From Paenibacillus camelliae (GTDB lineage Bacteria > Bacillota > Bacilli > Paenibacillales > Paenibacillaceae), in the NCBI RefSeq assembly GCF_023715345.1, contig NZ_JAMBNY010000006.1, forward strand, positions 62,001 through 126,000: a DNA stretch of 64,000 bases. The letters are read 5' to 3'. The translations under genes and the position numbers were made by a program. Within the stretch, counting starts at the first letter, position 1; each line of letters begins with the position of its first letter. Positions 51,868 to 60,986 of this stretch are shown here, one piece after another. The notes below the pieces were generated by a model. It was given only the letters and a program-made list of their open reading frames with translations, searched no databases and had not been told where the DNA came from.

Positions 51868-52767
51868 TTAGATCGAGGCAGCACCTTTAGTAACAGCGAA
51901 CCATAGCTCTATATATTCCTGCCCATCCTTGCTGCCATAAATCTCTAGCTGAGCTCCATGGACTTGCTCATATCCACTAGTCGGCAGCCATTCTGAGTAT
52001 ACACGTCGATATAATTCTGTAATGACTTCATCGAATTGTCCCCATTGAAATGGCTCTGAAGGGAAAATCGCCCAAGTATGCGCTGGGATAGATATGACGT
52101 CATAGCCTGCTGTTTGACTATTAGTGCTTTCGAAGGCACAGATTGCATAAGGGAAGGTATCCTTTTCCGTATCGCGATAACCGCACACCGCATGAACCTT
52201 GTACAGGTCCTTACTAACAAAGGGGGGTAAATCGCCAGCATGCTCCTCTAGCTTCGCTATCGTACCGTTTTCATGATATTTCTGCCAAACCTGTGCTGGT
52301 GTTTCACCGCTACCATCTGTGCGAAATATCCCCTCATGTCCAAATAGATGAAATGCTTCCTTTGCTTCAATTCGATAGTTCATTGCTTCCGCTCCTTTAA
52401 TCGTAATAAGGAAGGAAAGACGAGGAAAGGCCTTTAGCTCAACGCCATTTGATCGTGCCATGGCAGGTGTAACCCCATGAATCGATTGAAAGGCACGCGC
52501 GAAAGATGTAGGTGAATCATAGCCGTACTTTAGTGCAATATCGATAACCTTTATTGTATGATTATTTTGTAATTCTAGCGCGGCCAATGTTAATCGTCGA
52601 CGTCTAATATATTCGGCTAGTGTCACATCTGTAATGAATGAAAACATTCTTTGAAAATGATGAGAAGAGCAGCATGCCTTACGTGCGATCTCAGCTAAGT
52701 CTAGCTCCTCTGTTAGGTTTGCTTCAATATAGTCTAGTGCCGAGTTGATTCGATCAAGCCATTCCAT
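51868..52767 (-). CDS. AraC-type regulator with GyrI-like effector domain
   Basis: 299-aa regulator of the Rob/SoxS-plus-sensor class. Two N-terminal HTH motifs (about 8-108, LDLAEIARKACCSSHHFQRMF and VIDIALKYGYDSPTSFARAFQ) precede a GyrI-like small-molecule domain (about 125-299). Start after AAAGGAGGG. Such proteins respond to drugs or hydrophobic amphiphiles. No obvious target next to it. Confidence 0.9.
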   Translation of the reverse strand: MEWLDRINSALDYIEANLTEELDLAEIARKACCSSHHFQRMFSFITDVTLAEYIRRRRLTLAALELQNNHTIKVIDIALKYGYDSPTSFARAFQSIHGVTPAMARSNGVELKAFPRLSFLITIKGAEAMNYRIEAKEAFHLFGHEGIFRTDGSGETPAQVWQKYHENGTIAKLEEHAGDLPPFVSKDLYKVHAVCGYRDTEKDTFPYAICAFESTNSQTAGYDVISIPAHTWAIFPSEPFQWGQFDEVITELYRRVYSEWLPTSGYEQVHGAQLEIYGSKDGQEYIELWFAVTKGAASI

Positions 52768-52946
52768 TACGTCACCCTCCTTTCAATATGAAGTATAGAG
52801 TAGAAGCAGAATTGTTTAGCAACTTTTTGTGCACAAATAAGTTGCAAGCGTAATAGAATTAACTACCAATTTTAACTAGATTCTATTCATTATACGGAGG
52901 ATAACGATTCACTGCAATCCTCGTGTCTGTTACGTCCGTATGTTAC

Positions 52947-54539
52947 TCATGTAACCGCACCATTCGTAACACGCCAATTGTTATTCACCGACGCCTCGAT
53001 ATGTTGCTGTGCTTGAATATAGCTCGCGATCAGCTCAACCATCGTGACAGAGATGTCCTTTACGATCGGCTTGTCTTGAAGCATCTCATAGTTGCCACCG
53101 CCGCCAGCACGATAGTTGTTCATGACGACCTCATAGAGCTGATCGTCTGCAAGCGGCTCACCATGTCGTTCAAGTTGAACTACTCTTCGACCGATCGCCC
53201 TTGATATGTCTAAGGTGTAGTCAATGCCCTCCCACATATCATAGTTATAATGCTGTGGCTTTGGGTGTAGGAAGGCTTCACTTACGACCACGTTTCCTCG
53301 CTCATCTAACCGAAAATACTCTGCTGTTTTCTCTAGCGCAGCACGAATATCACGACCTGCTAGCTGAATCACTCTTAACGTGTTCGGATAGATATAATTG
53401 GTCACGATATGACGCATTGTTACTTGGGAGGGGAAGCCCGGCGTTTCATTATCGAATAGCGCCGTACAGGAGATATCAGCCCCTGAAACGTGCATTTGCA
53501 GCTTGTTCACAAATTCAATGAAAGGATGCTCTGTAAGACGAGCGTCTGCTGGTGAAGTGATTAGCATATCTCCATCTACATAGCCAAGCGGCAGGTCAAG
53601 CCAAGCCTGTGTTAACGCCTCATCCTCTGCAACGAGCCGCTCAATGTCGGAATCAGGCTCGTATATAGCTGCTTCAATCAGCTCGGATTGACATTGGATC
53701 AATTGCCAGCGTTTATCCGATTTCTCGAGCTGTAGCGTTACTTTTCCTAGAAAGCGGCCCTCCGCTGCTGGCTGCACAATACATACGCCATTAATGAAGC
53801 AATCCGCAATCGCGCGATGCTGATGGCCCGTTATTAATACATCGATACCTCCCACCTGCTCACAGAGTGCATAGCCAATATTTTCTCCGGTTAATGGCTC
53901 GGTAGCATTCCCATGTTCGATATCTCGTTCGAAGCCGCCATGGTAAGAGACGATAACGATATCACAAGCTCCTACCTCTCTTAAATGAGCTACCCAGTGC
54001 TTAGCTGTTTCGATTGGGTCTTCAAATTGAATGCCAGCGATATGCTGAGGCAGCTCCCAATGCGGAACATATGAGGTGGTCAAGCCTAGTATGCCGACGC
54101 GTAGTCCGTTGTCTAGCTGCTTTATGATATACGGCTCCCTAAATAATGGCTGACCAGTTGTCTCATCCAGCGTGTTAGCCGACAGCCAAGGAAATGCAGA
54201 GGCATCGACTGCCTGCTGTAAGTATGGCAAGCCATAGTTAAATTCATGGTTACCTAGTACGGCTGCATCATAACGCAGTTTATTCATACAGGCGATTACT
54301 GGGTTAGGTCGCTTGCTATTAACTTTGGCATGATAATAGGTGAGCGGTGTCCCTTGCAAGCAATCTCCATTATCTATTAATAGTGTATAAGGATGGTCTT
54401 GACGCAGTTGCTTAATGATACTAGATACTCGTGCTAGCCCGTAGCCAACTTCACGTTGATCGGCATAGCTTCGAGGCAGGATGAAGCCATGAAGGTCACT
54501 TGTTGCAAGTAGAATAAGCTCGCATGTAGATTTGCTCAT
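52947..54539 (-). CDS. 5'-nucleotidase/metallophosphoesterase without signal peptide
   Basis: 530-aa enzyme with the calcineurin-like dimetal motifs SDLHG, DNGDCLQG, GNHEFNYG, VSYHGGFERD and GHQH in the N-terminal half, and a 5'-nucleotidase C-terminal substrate domain (about 330-520, NNYRAGGGGNYEML). It would release phosphate from nucleotides or 2',3'-cyclic nucleotides. Most relatives are exported; this one has no signal, so it is cytoplasmic or released otherwise. Start at the ATG 54539, six bases after AAAGGAAG. Divergent from the Pho-type importer and sharing its 186-bp control region. Confidence 0.9.
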   Translation of the reverse strand: MSKSTCELILLATSDLHGFILPRSYADQREVGYGLARVSSIIKQLRQDHPYTLLIDNGDCLQGTPLTYYHAKVNSKRPNPVIACMNKLRYDAAVLGNHEFNYGLPYLQQAVDASAFPWLSANTLDETTGQPLFREPYIIKQLDNGLRVGILGLTTSYVPHWELPQHIAGIQFEDPIETAKHWVAHLREVGACDIVIVSYHGGFERDIEHGNATEPLTGENIGYALCEQVGGIDVLITGHQHRAIADCFINGVCIVQPAAEGRFLGKVTLQLEKSDKRWQLIQCQSELIEAAIYEPDSDIERLVAEDEALTQAWLDLPLGYVDGDMLITSPADARLTEHPFIEFVNKLQMHVSGADISCTALFDNETPGFPSQVTMRHIVTNYIYPNTLRVIQLAGRDIRAALEKTAEYFRLDERGNVVVSEAFLHPKPQHYNYDMWEGIDYTLDISRAIGRRVVQLERHGEPLADDQLYEVVMNNYRAGGGGNYEMLQDKPIVKDISVTMVELIASYIQAQQHIEASVNNNWRVTNGAVT

Positions 54540-54621
54540 TTTCATCTTCCTTTACGAACTAGATTATAAGACACGCACATTCTATCACATGCTGCCAAGT
54601 AAATTACCTTTCCAACGTAAA

Positions 54622-54675
54622 TTTACCAAAAATTAACTTAATCTTTATATAGAATTAACTAAACTCCCCTATACT
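54622..54675 (+). promoter_or_regulatory. PhoP box with promoter of the phosphonate/phosphate importer
   Basis: Four hexamers TTTACC, TTAACT, TTTATA and TTAACT start at 54622, 54633, 54644 and 54655, exactly 11 bp apart. This matches the B. subtilis PhoP box (TTAACA-like repeats on one DNA face). A -10 TATACT lies at 54670-54675, putting the repeats at about -22 to -60 from the expected start. Confidence 0.82.
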
Positions 54676-54725
54676 TCAAGCATGCGAATGAGCATAAAAA
54701 AGAGAAAGTAGTGGAGGAATTTTAG

Positions 54726-55844
54726 ATGAAAATGAGGCTCATGGTTTTAATCGTAGGAATGCTCACTATTGGATTACTAGCGGGCTGCGGTGCTAACAAT
54801 ACACCGAAGAATACAAACACAGGCGCTAGTAACCAACCATCACCACAGGTATCAACACAGCCTTCGGCTAATGAGAGTGAAAAGCCGGCTGAAGATCCAA
54901 CTATAAACATTGACAAGCTAAAGGTAAGCTTTGTTCCATCTAAGGATCCAGATGAAATTATTACGACGACTGAGCCTCTAAAGCAATTATTGATTAGTCA
55001 GCTTGCTACGCAGGGCTATGAGGTTGGCGATGTTCAGATCGATGTAGGTACGACTTATGAGGCTGTTGGTGAAGCACTTAGTGCGGGTACGACAGATGTT
55101 GGCTTAATTCCAGGGGGGACGTATACGCTGTACGATGACGGAGCGGAGGTTATCCTGACGTCAACACGTAAGGCATTGTCTAATGACTCAGATAATGCTA
55201 AGGATTGGAACGATAATAAGCCGACTACAGGCTTAGATGATAAACAAGCTTCCTACTACCGTTCATTAATTATTGCAGGCCCTTCTCCTAAAGGCCAAGA
55301 GCTAGCAGCGAAGGTTAACAACGGTGAGGAGCTGACTTGGGACGATCTGAACAGTGCAAACTGGTCGGTTATGTCTACGTCATCCTCTGCTGGCTATATC
55401 TATCCTACGCTATGGCTGCAGGATAAGTATGGTAAGAAGATTACCGATCTTCAGAAGGTTACACCAGCGGATTCCTATGGTACATCCTTCGCACGACTAG
55501 CTGTAGGGCAGGTAGATATTGTCGTAGCTTTTGCTGATGCGCGCCGTGATAACGAAGAGAAGTGGACGACGGACTATAACGGAACTGCTTCCATCTGGGA
55601 TCAAACCAACGTTATCGGTGTAACAGATCCGATCTACAACGATACGGTAAGTGTAAGTAAAAACTCACCAATTATGAATGACGAGCTGAAGAAAGCACTT
55701 CAAGAAGCGTTCATAGCGATTTCTGAGACGGAAGAAGGAAAGCAAGTCATTGCCATCTACTCACATGAAGGATATCAGATTGCAAAAGATTCCGACTATG
55801 ACAGTGAGCGTAAAGCACAGGAATTCATACGCAGCTTGAACTAG
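54726..55844 (+). CDS. phnD: Phosphonate/phosphite/phosphate-binding lipoprotein (PhnD-like)
   Basis: 372-aa binding protein with lipobox LAGC, a Thr/Asn-rich linker and a PhnD/PtxB-type domain (LKVSFVPSKDPDEI start; TTDVGLIPGGTY; STSSSAGYIYPTLWLQDKYG; GQVDIVVAF). The two lobes and the GYIYP motif fit oxyanion binding. It leads the operon after GGAGG at 54713. A terminator at 55917 before the ATPase gene would favour high expression of this subunit. Confidence 0.92.
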   Translation: MKMRLMVLIVGMLTIGLLAGCGANNTPKNTNTGASNQPSPQVSTQPSANESEKPAEDPTINIDKLKVSFVPSKDPDEIITTTEPLKQLLISQLATQGYEVGDVQIDVGTTYEAVGEALSAGTTDVGLIPGGTYTLYDDGAEVILTSTRKALSNDSDNAKDWNDNKPTTGLDDKQASYYRSLIIAGPSPKGQELAAKVNNGEELTWDDLNSANWSVMSTSSSAGYIYPTLWLQDKYGKKITDLQKVTPADSYGTSFARLAVGQVDIVVAFADARRDNEEKWTTDYNGTASIWDQTNVIGVTDPIYNDTVSVSKNSPIMNDELKKALQEAFIAISETEEGKQVIAIYSHEGYQIAKDSDYDSERKAQEFIRSLN

Positions 55845-55916
55845 CTATATAGAACGATCAGCTTGTCTAATTCGAATGAATGAAACAAGCGAATGAATCA
55901 AAAGTACATCTCACCA

Positions 55917-55954
55917 AAAATGAGAACATCGTCATGTCATGATGTTCTCATTTT
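55917..55954 (+). terminator. Intra-operon terminator between phnD and phnC
   Basis: A perfect 14-bp stem (55917-55930 with 55941-55954) ending in TTTT and ATTATT. It would let through only part of the transcripts. Confidence 0.85.
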
Positions 55955-55993
55955 ATTATTCAAAATTTATAGCTAAAGGGATGAAGCGCTCCG

Positions 55994-56773
55994 ATGATTG
56001 AATTTATCGATGTAGAGAAGACGTATAAAAATGGCACCCATGCATTAACTCAGGTGAATCTTAAAATAAAGCAGGGCGAATTTGTCGCCATTATTGGACG
56101 CTCAGGTGCTGGTAAATCAACGCTAATACGATGTATTAACCGAATACACGATATTACAAAAGGAAAGTTAATAGTAGATAACGTAGATGTATCTCGGCTT
56201 AAGGGAAAGTCTATTCGTCAATTTCGCCGTCGAGTAGGGATGATCTTTCAGTCCTTTAATCTCGTTACTCGCACGACCGTACTTAATAATGTGCTCGTTT
56301 CGTTTGTGCCGGAGCTTCCAATGTGGAGGAAGGTTACAGGTATATTTACGAAGCAGCATAAAATAAAAGCGCTGGAGGCTTTAGATAAGGTTGGCATTTT
56401 AGACAAAAGCTTTGTACGTGTTGATCAATTATCTGGAGGTCAGCAGCAGCGTGTTGCACTGGCAAGAACATTGGCACAGCAACCAGATATAATTCTCGCC
56501 GATGAGCCGATTGCTTCGCTAGACCCAGTCACTGCGCGAGTGGTGATGGATGATTTTAAGCGAATTAATCAAGAGATGAACATTTCGGTCATTATGAATA
56601 TTCACCATGTCGAGATGGCGCTGGAATATGCGGATCGCATTATCGGAATTCGCAAGGGTAAGGTTGTATTCGACGGCGAAGCATCGATGGTGACGCAAGC
56701 CGTACTGCAGGAAATATACGGTGGGAAGTGGGAGTCGAATCAAGAAGCAGAGGAGCAGGCGATATATGCTTAA
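55994..56773 (+). CDS. phnC: Phosphonate ABC transporter ATPase (PhnC-like)
   Basis: 259-aa ATPase with Walker A GRSGAGKSTL, Q-loop MIFQSFNLV, signature LSGGQQQRVALAR, Walker B IILADEPIASLD and H-loop NIHH (NIHHVEMA is typical of PhnC). Its last codons overlap the start of the first permease gene (ATGCTTAA). Confidence 0.94.
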   Translation: MIEFIDVEKTYKNGTHALTQVNLKIKQGEFVAIIGRSGAGKSTLIRCINRIHDITKGKLIVDNVDVSRLKGKSIRQFRRRVGMIFQSFNLVTRTTVLNNVLVSFVPELPMWRKVTGIFTKQHKIKALEALDKVGILDKSFVRVDQLSGGQQQRVALARTLAQQPDIILADEPIASLDPVTARVVMDDFKRINQEMNISVIMNIHHVEMALEYADRIIGIRKGKVVFDGEASMVTQAVLQEIYGGKWESNQEAEEQAIYA

Positions 56774-57581
56774 TAAACTTTTTCCTCCTAAAAAAATTAC
56801 GCTGCCTAACGGGAAAATCGTGCTGCAGAATCGTTCATTCATACCATACATCGTATTATTTCTCGTACTATGTACGCTGCTATCTGCAAACTTTACTGGC
56901 TTCAGCTTCAAAGTATTGATCGATAGAATAGACGAGTTTTTCATTATCGTTAAAGCGATGATCCCGCCGAATTGGGGCTATATTTCTAAGGTTTGGAAGC
57001 CGCTGCTCGATACGATCAAAATGTCCTTGCTAGGCTCGCTGCTTGGAGCACTTCTTGCCTTGCCTATCGCTGTAGCCGCAGCTTCAAACATCACGAAGTC
57101 AAAGGTTATTACTGTTGTTAGCAAAACGCTGCTCAGCATTCTTCGTACTTTGCCAACGCTTGTTACGGCTCTTATTGCGACCTTTATTTTTGGACTTGGT
57201 CCGACGGCAGGGGCGGTTGCTATTTTGCTGTTTACTGTCTCCTACGTAGGCAAGCTGCTATATGAGCAGATCGAGACGGTAGATATGGGTGCTTTTGAGG
57301 CGATGCAGTCGATAGGAATGACTCGAATCCAAGCGTTTCGCTATGCGGTTATTCCGCAGGTGCTTCCAAGCTATATCTCTACCTCTCTCTATTGCTTTGA
57401 AGGGAATGTGAGATATGCCGCGATACTCGGATATGTTGGAGCGGGAGGGATTGGACTGCTTATTCAGGAAGGGCTCGGCTGGCGAGACTACCAGGCTGTA
57501 GGCTTGCTCATCCTCGTACTGATCATTACCGTATACATCATCGAAAGAGTAAGTGAGCATTTTAGGAAAAAACTAATCTAG
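56766..57581 (+). CDS. phnE: Phosphonate ABC transporter permease (PhnE, first)
   Basis: 271-aa permease with about six helices and the PhnE loop EAMQSIGMTRIQAFRYAVIPQVLPSY. The frame opens at 56721, but the ATG at 56766 overlaps the phnC stop and follows GAGGAG. Ends 14 bp before the second PhnE. Confidence 0.93.
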   Translation: MLNKLFPPKKITLPNGKIVLQNRSFIPYIVLFLVLCTLLSANFTGFSFKVLIDRIDEFFIIVKAMIPPNWGYISKVWKPLLDTIKMSLLGSLLGALLALPIAVAAASNITKSKVITVVSKTLLSILRTLPTLVTALIATFIFGLGPTAGAVAILLFTVSYVGKLLYEQIETVDMGAFEAMQSIGMTRIQAFRYAVIPQVLPSYISTSLYCFEGNVRYAAILGYVGAGGIGLLIQEGLGWRDYQAVGLLILVLIITVYIIERVSEHFRKKLI

Positions 57582-57595
57582 GGGAGAGGTAAGGA

Positions 57596-58405
57596 ATGAA
57601 TCATATCGAGAAGCAATTGTCAGCTGCGCCTCGTAACCTACTATATGTCGCTGTTATATCTATGATGGTTGCAGCTTTATTTGTATGGTCACTTACAGCA
57701 GTTAACGTTCAGAATATCGGGCAGGGCGGACTTTCCATTGCTAAAAATATACTTTACGGATTAACGCATCCGAATATGGATATGCTTTTAAATTTTTCAA
57801 AGCAAAGTATTTTATATTTATTGCTTGAGACAATAGCAATTGCATTTTTGGGCACGATTGTAGGTGCGATATTAGCGATCCCTCTCGCATTTTTAGCAGC
57901 CTCTAACATTATGCCTAAGCCTGTTTCATGGCTAACAAGGCTGCTGCTGATCGTTATTCGTACCGTGCCTGCCCTAGTGTATGGCTTAATGTTTATTCGT
58001 GTGACGGGAACTGGAGCCTTTGCTGGTGTACTAACCGTTGGTCTTACTTCAATCGGAATGCTAGCTAAGCTGTATGTAGATGCGATTGAAGAGCTCGATA
58101 CTCGCGTGCTGGAGTCGATGACCTCAGTCGGGTGCACCACATTTGAAAAAATTCGCTTTGGTATCGTTCCGCAGCTATTTTCGATCTTTTTATCGGTCAT
58201 CATTTATCGCTTTGATATGAATATGAGAGAAGCATCTATATTAGGGCTTGTCGGTGCTGGTGGAATTGGAGCACCGTTAATCTTCGCTATGAGAGGCTAC
58301 AAATGGGACGAAGTTGGTGCGATTCTTATCGGTCTAGTTATATTAATTCTACTGATTGAATTCATGTCAAACTATTTGCGTGCAAAGCTAGTGAGAGGTG
58401 AATAA
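57596..58405 (+). CDS. phnE: Phosphonate ABC transporter permease (PhnE, second)
   Basis: 269-aa paralogue of the preceding permease with the loop ESMTSVGCTTFEKIRFGIVPQLF and the GLVGAGGIGAPLIFAMRGY C-terminal block. PhnD-C-E-E systems import phosphonate, phosphite or phosphate; no phosphonate-breaking genes (phn lyase, phnX) lie nearby, so phosphate ester or phosphate uptake is just as likely. Confidence 0.93.
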   Translation: MNHIEKQLSAAPRNLLYVAVISMMVAALFVWSLTAVNVQNIGQGGLSIAKNILYGLTHPNMDMLLNFSKQSILYLLLETIAIAFLGTIVGAILAIPLAFLAASNIMPKPVSWLTRLLLIVIRTVPALVYGLMFIRVTGTGAFAGVLTVGLTSIGMLAKLYVDAIEELDTRVLESMTSVGCTTFEKIRFGIVPQLFSIFLSVIIYRFDMNMREASILGLVGAGGIGAPLIFAMRGYKWDEVGAILIGLVILILLIEFMSNYLRAKLVRGE

Positions 58406-58550
58406 TGAAGGCTATAATAATCGTTCAAACTTATGCTAGATGACAGGTTGATGATCGCTGCTTGATCTGCTACGCTTTCTTTATTATGAAGGGTGTGTAA
58501 AGGTCTTCTAACATATGCTTCATACCATTGGAGAATAGGAGGCAGTACAA

Positions 58551-59384
58551 GTGAGCAGATCTCAACCCTACCGCATGGGTAACGGTAGTCGATCATTAGT
58601 CTGGATAAACAGTGGCTATAAGCCTCCTAATCTTCATAAATGGGGACCGGGTGTACGAGATGTTTTTGCGCTGCATTATATTGTGAGTGGAAAAGGGACA
58701 CTAGAGACACAGAACGGCTCATTTTCACTGCAAGCTGGAGACAGCTTTATTATTTTTCCGGGCTCTGAAATATTCTACTATCCTCATTCACATGATCCTT
58801 GGGAATATGTATGGATTGAATTTAAAGGCGAAGAAGCTGGCGATCTACTATCTATGACAGAGCTCACCGCAGAGCAGCCTATTGTCACCAATGCAGGCTT
58901 CGATTTCGAGCCGTGGTACCGTATTGGAGACGAAGGTGATGTGCGTTATTTTCAAAGCTTGCGGGCAGAAGCGAAGCTGCGTCTGCTTCTGTCGTATTAT
59001 ATGGAGTATTATCCTAAGGAAGCAGAACAGGAACAGACAGATCACGTACGTCTAGCGAAGCAATACATTCATCATAATTATTGGAATTCGGCAATAAATG
59101 TTTCAGATATCGTCTACAACGTTAAGATTGACCGAAGCCATCTGTTTCGCTTGTTTAAAGCAGCAACTGGGATGTCGGTGCTAAGCTATTTGACAGCCTA
59201 TCGCATTCAAAGAGCTAGTGAATTGTTAAAGTCATCTAGCTTATCTATCAAGTCGATCGCTTATTCTGTCGGCTATAAGGACCAGCTTTACTTTTCAAAG
59301 GCATTTAAAAAAGCAACATCATATACGCCTTCGGAGTATATGATGCTGCATTCCAGCTCTGCTGACAGGTTAACGGAACAGTGA
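58551..59384 (+). CDS. AraC regulator with cupin sugar-sensing domain
   Basis: 277-aa regulator with an N-terminal AraC-binding cupin (about 35-110, DVFALHYIVSGKGTLETQNG) and two C-terminal HTH motifs (about 165-265, ISLFRLFKAAT region and IKSIAYSVGYKDQLYFSKAFKK). GTG start behind AGGAGG. It converges on a GH27 alpha-galactosidase operon and probably controls it. Its last 15 bp overlap the convergent small gene. Confidence 0.9.
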   Translation: MSRSQPYRMGNGSRSLVWINSGYKPPNLHKWGPGVRDVFALHYIVSGKGTLETQNGSFSLQAGDSFIIFPGSEIFYYPHSHDPWEYVWIEFKGEEAGDLLSMTELTAEQPIVTNAGFDFEPWYRIGDEGDVRYFQSLRAEAKLRLLLSYYMEYYPKEAEQEQTDHVRLAKQYIHHNYWNSAINVSDIVYNVKIDRSHLFRLFKAATGMSVLSYLTAYRIQRASELLKSSSLSIKSIAYSVGYKDQLYFSKAFKKATSYTPSEYMMLHSSSADRLTEQ

Positions 59385-59573
59385 GCATTTGCCGGATTCT
59401 TTATAATATTGAATTAGCTTCTCGATTGGCTCGCGGCCGCAGTTAAGCTTCACGCCCAGACAATCGATGCATAGAAAGTTCTGCGAGGTTCTAGAGATTA
59501 GCTTTAGGAAAATTGCAACGTCGTCAGTCATAAGCGGGACACTGCACTTTGTACAGATTCGCTTACTGCTCAT
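59370..59573 (-). CDS. Small Cys-rich (zinc-ribbon-like) protein coupled to the alpha-galactosidase
   Basis: 67-aa protein with two CxxC pairs (C7/C10 in RICTKC, C35/C38 in FLCIDC) plus C45 and C63, a likely zinc ribbon. I do not recognise a named family. The ATG overlaps the alpha-galactosidase stop as ATGA, so translation is coupled. The frame extends upstream to 59606 but that part lies inside the enzyme gene. Function unknown; a regulatory or metal-binding partner is possible. Confidence 0.75.
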   Translation of the reverse strand: MSSKRICTKCSVPLMTDDVAIFLKLISRTSQNFLCIDCLGVKLNCGREPIEKLIQYYKESGKCSLFR

Positions 59574-60745
59574 TTCGTAACTAGCTTCGCTCGTACAACT
59601 AAGCAATCATGCGCTGGTACGGTAGGAGCGAATCTTTCCTTGAATACGCCAAGCTCCTTATGCTCCCAGCAATCGTATAGAGAAAGTGAGATGCCCGATG
59701 CATACGGGAGACCGATATCCCAAAATTGCAGTGATATTTCCCGCTGACTGTCACTTAAATTGAAAAAGCCAATCGCAAGATCGCCATCTGTTAGCACCTT
59801 AACTAGCATAAAAACTTCATCGGTATGGAACCATTGAGGTTCTGGCTTAATACGGTAAGCGCCTCTACCTTCAAGGTCCTGGTTAATCGCGATAAGATCG
59901 GGGTTCAACAGTATTCTTTTCGTTATCTCATTAGCGTTGCGAATATCACAGCCCATCATTAGTGGAGAGCCCATCATACTCCATAACGCAAAATGAGTTT
60001 TATATTCGTTATCTGTACAGCCCCCGATTCTGCCTATGTAATCATTGTTGCTGCCACCATACATCCCAACGATTAGCATATCCATATCGTTATGACAGAA
60101 TGAGCCAGTATAGCTAGCCTTGTCTAGCTGCGATAGAGCCAGCTCTTTAATCGAATCCCAGTTGTCGCGAATATCTCCTGTCGAACGATACATATGAGCT
60201 CCTGACTCACGAATCCAATCATATACATTGTCTGCGCCCCAATTACAAGCAGAGAACAATATGTCTCGACCACAATTTTTAAGCGCCAAGCTCATACGCT
60301 TGTAGAGCAGCTCACCAGAAATATGTCTTGGTTTAAAGCAATAATCGTATTTCAGAAAGTCTACGCCCCACTCGGCAAACAGCTTAGCATCTTGAAATTC
60401 ATGCTCGAAGCTTCCAGGATAACCAGCACAAGTATGCGTTCCTACACATGAGTAGATGCCGAACTTTAACCCTTTCTCATGCACGTAGTCTGCTAACGCT
60501 TTCATTCCACTAGGGAATTTCTCCGGGTCAGCGACTAGATTCCCTTCTGCGTCTCTTTCCTTCAAGCTCCAGCAATCATCGATAACGATATATTCATAGC
60601 CCGCATCCTTATAGCCCTCGGATATAAAGCGGTCTGCAACGTCACGAATAAGCTGTTCATTAATGTCCCAAGTAAAGGTGTTCCAGGAATTCCAGCCCAT
60701 AGCGGGCTTAAGTCCAAGCTGCTGAGTCGTAATATTCACATTCAT
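59570..60745 (-). CDS. GH27 alpha-galactosidase
   Basis: 391-aa enzyme predicted to remove alpha-1,6-galactose from oligosaccharides or galactomannan. The N-terminal MGWNSWN and the nucleophile D134 in LKYDYC, plus acid/base D191 in RSTGDIRDNW, are those of GH27. No signal peptide, so cytoplasmic and acting on imported sugars. An RBS (AAAGGA) precedes the ATG. Operon with the Cys-rich gene; likely controlled by the AraC protein at 58551. Confidence 0.95.
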   Translation of the reverse strand: MNVNITTQQLGLKPAMGWNSWNTFTWDINEQLIRDVADRFISEGYKDAGYEYIVIDDCWSLKERDAEGNLVADPEKFPSGMKALADYVHEKGLKFGIYSCVGTHTCAGYPGSFEHEFQDAKLFAEWGVDFLKYDYCFKPRHISGELLYKRMSLALKNCGRDILFSACNWGADNVYDWIRESGAHMYRSTGDIRDNWDSIKELALSQLDKASYTGSFCHNDMDMLIVGMYGGSNNDYIGRIGGCTDNEYKTHFALWSMMGSPLMMGCDIRNANEITKRILLNPDLIAINQDLEGRGAYRIKPEPQWFHTDEVFMLVKVLTDGDLAIGFFNLSDSQREISLQFWDIGLPYASGISLSLYDCWEHKELGVFKERFAPTVPAHDCLVVRAKLVTK

Positions 60746-60986
60746 TCATCCTTTCCATTTTATCATTTATGAAGTCGAAGTAGATAAGCTTTGATACTCA
60801 GATTAAAACATAAGCCAATATTCTAGTCCTATAGCTTGACGTTGCTTTCATATGGAGAGATGTTGCTTCGAATCATGAGGGGGAATGGGTAGATTTCGTA
60901 GAAGTGGCTCGATCGTAAAGGATAGTGAGCATTGCATGACGAACTATGAAAGGAAATGAATGACTGCATAAGAAAGCGAGGAAGAC

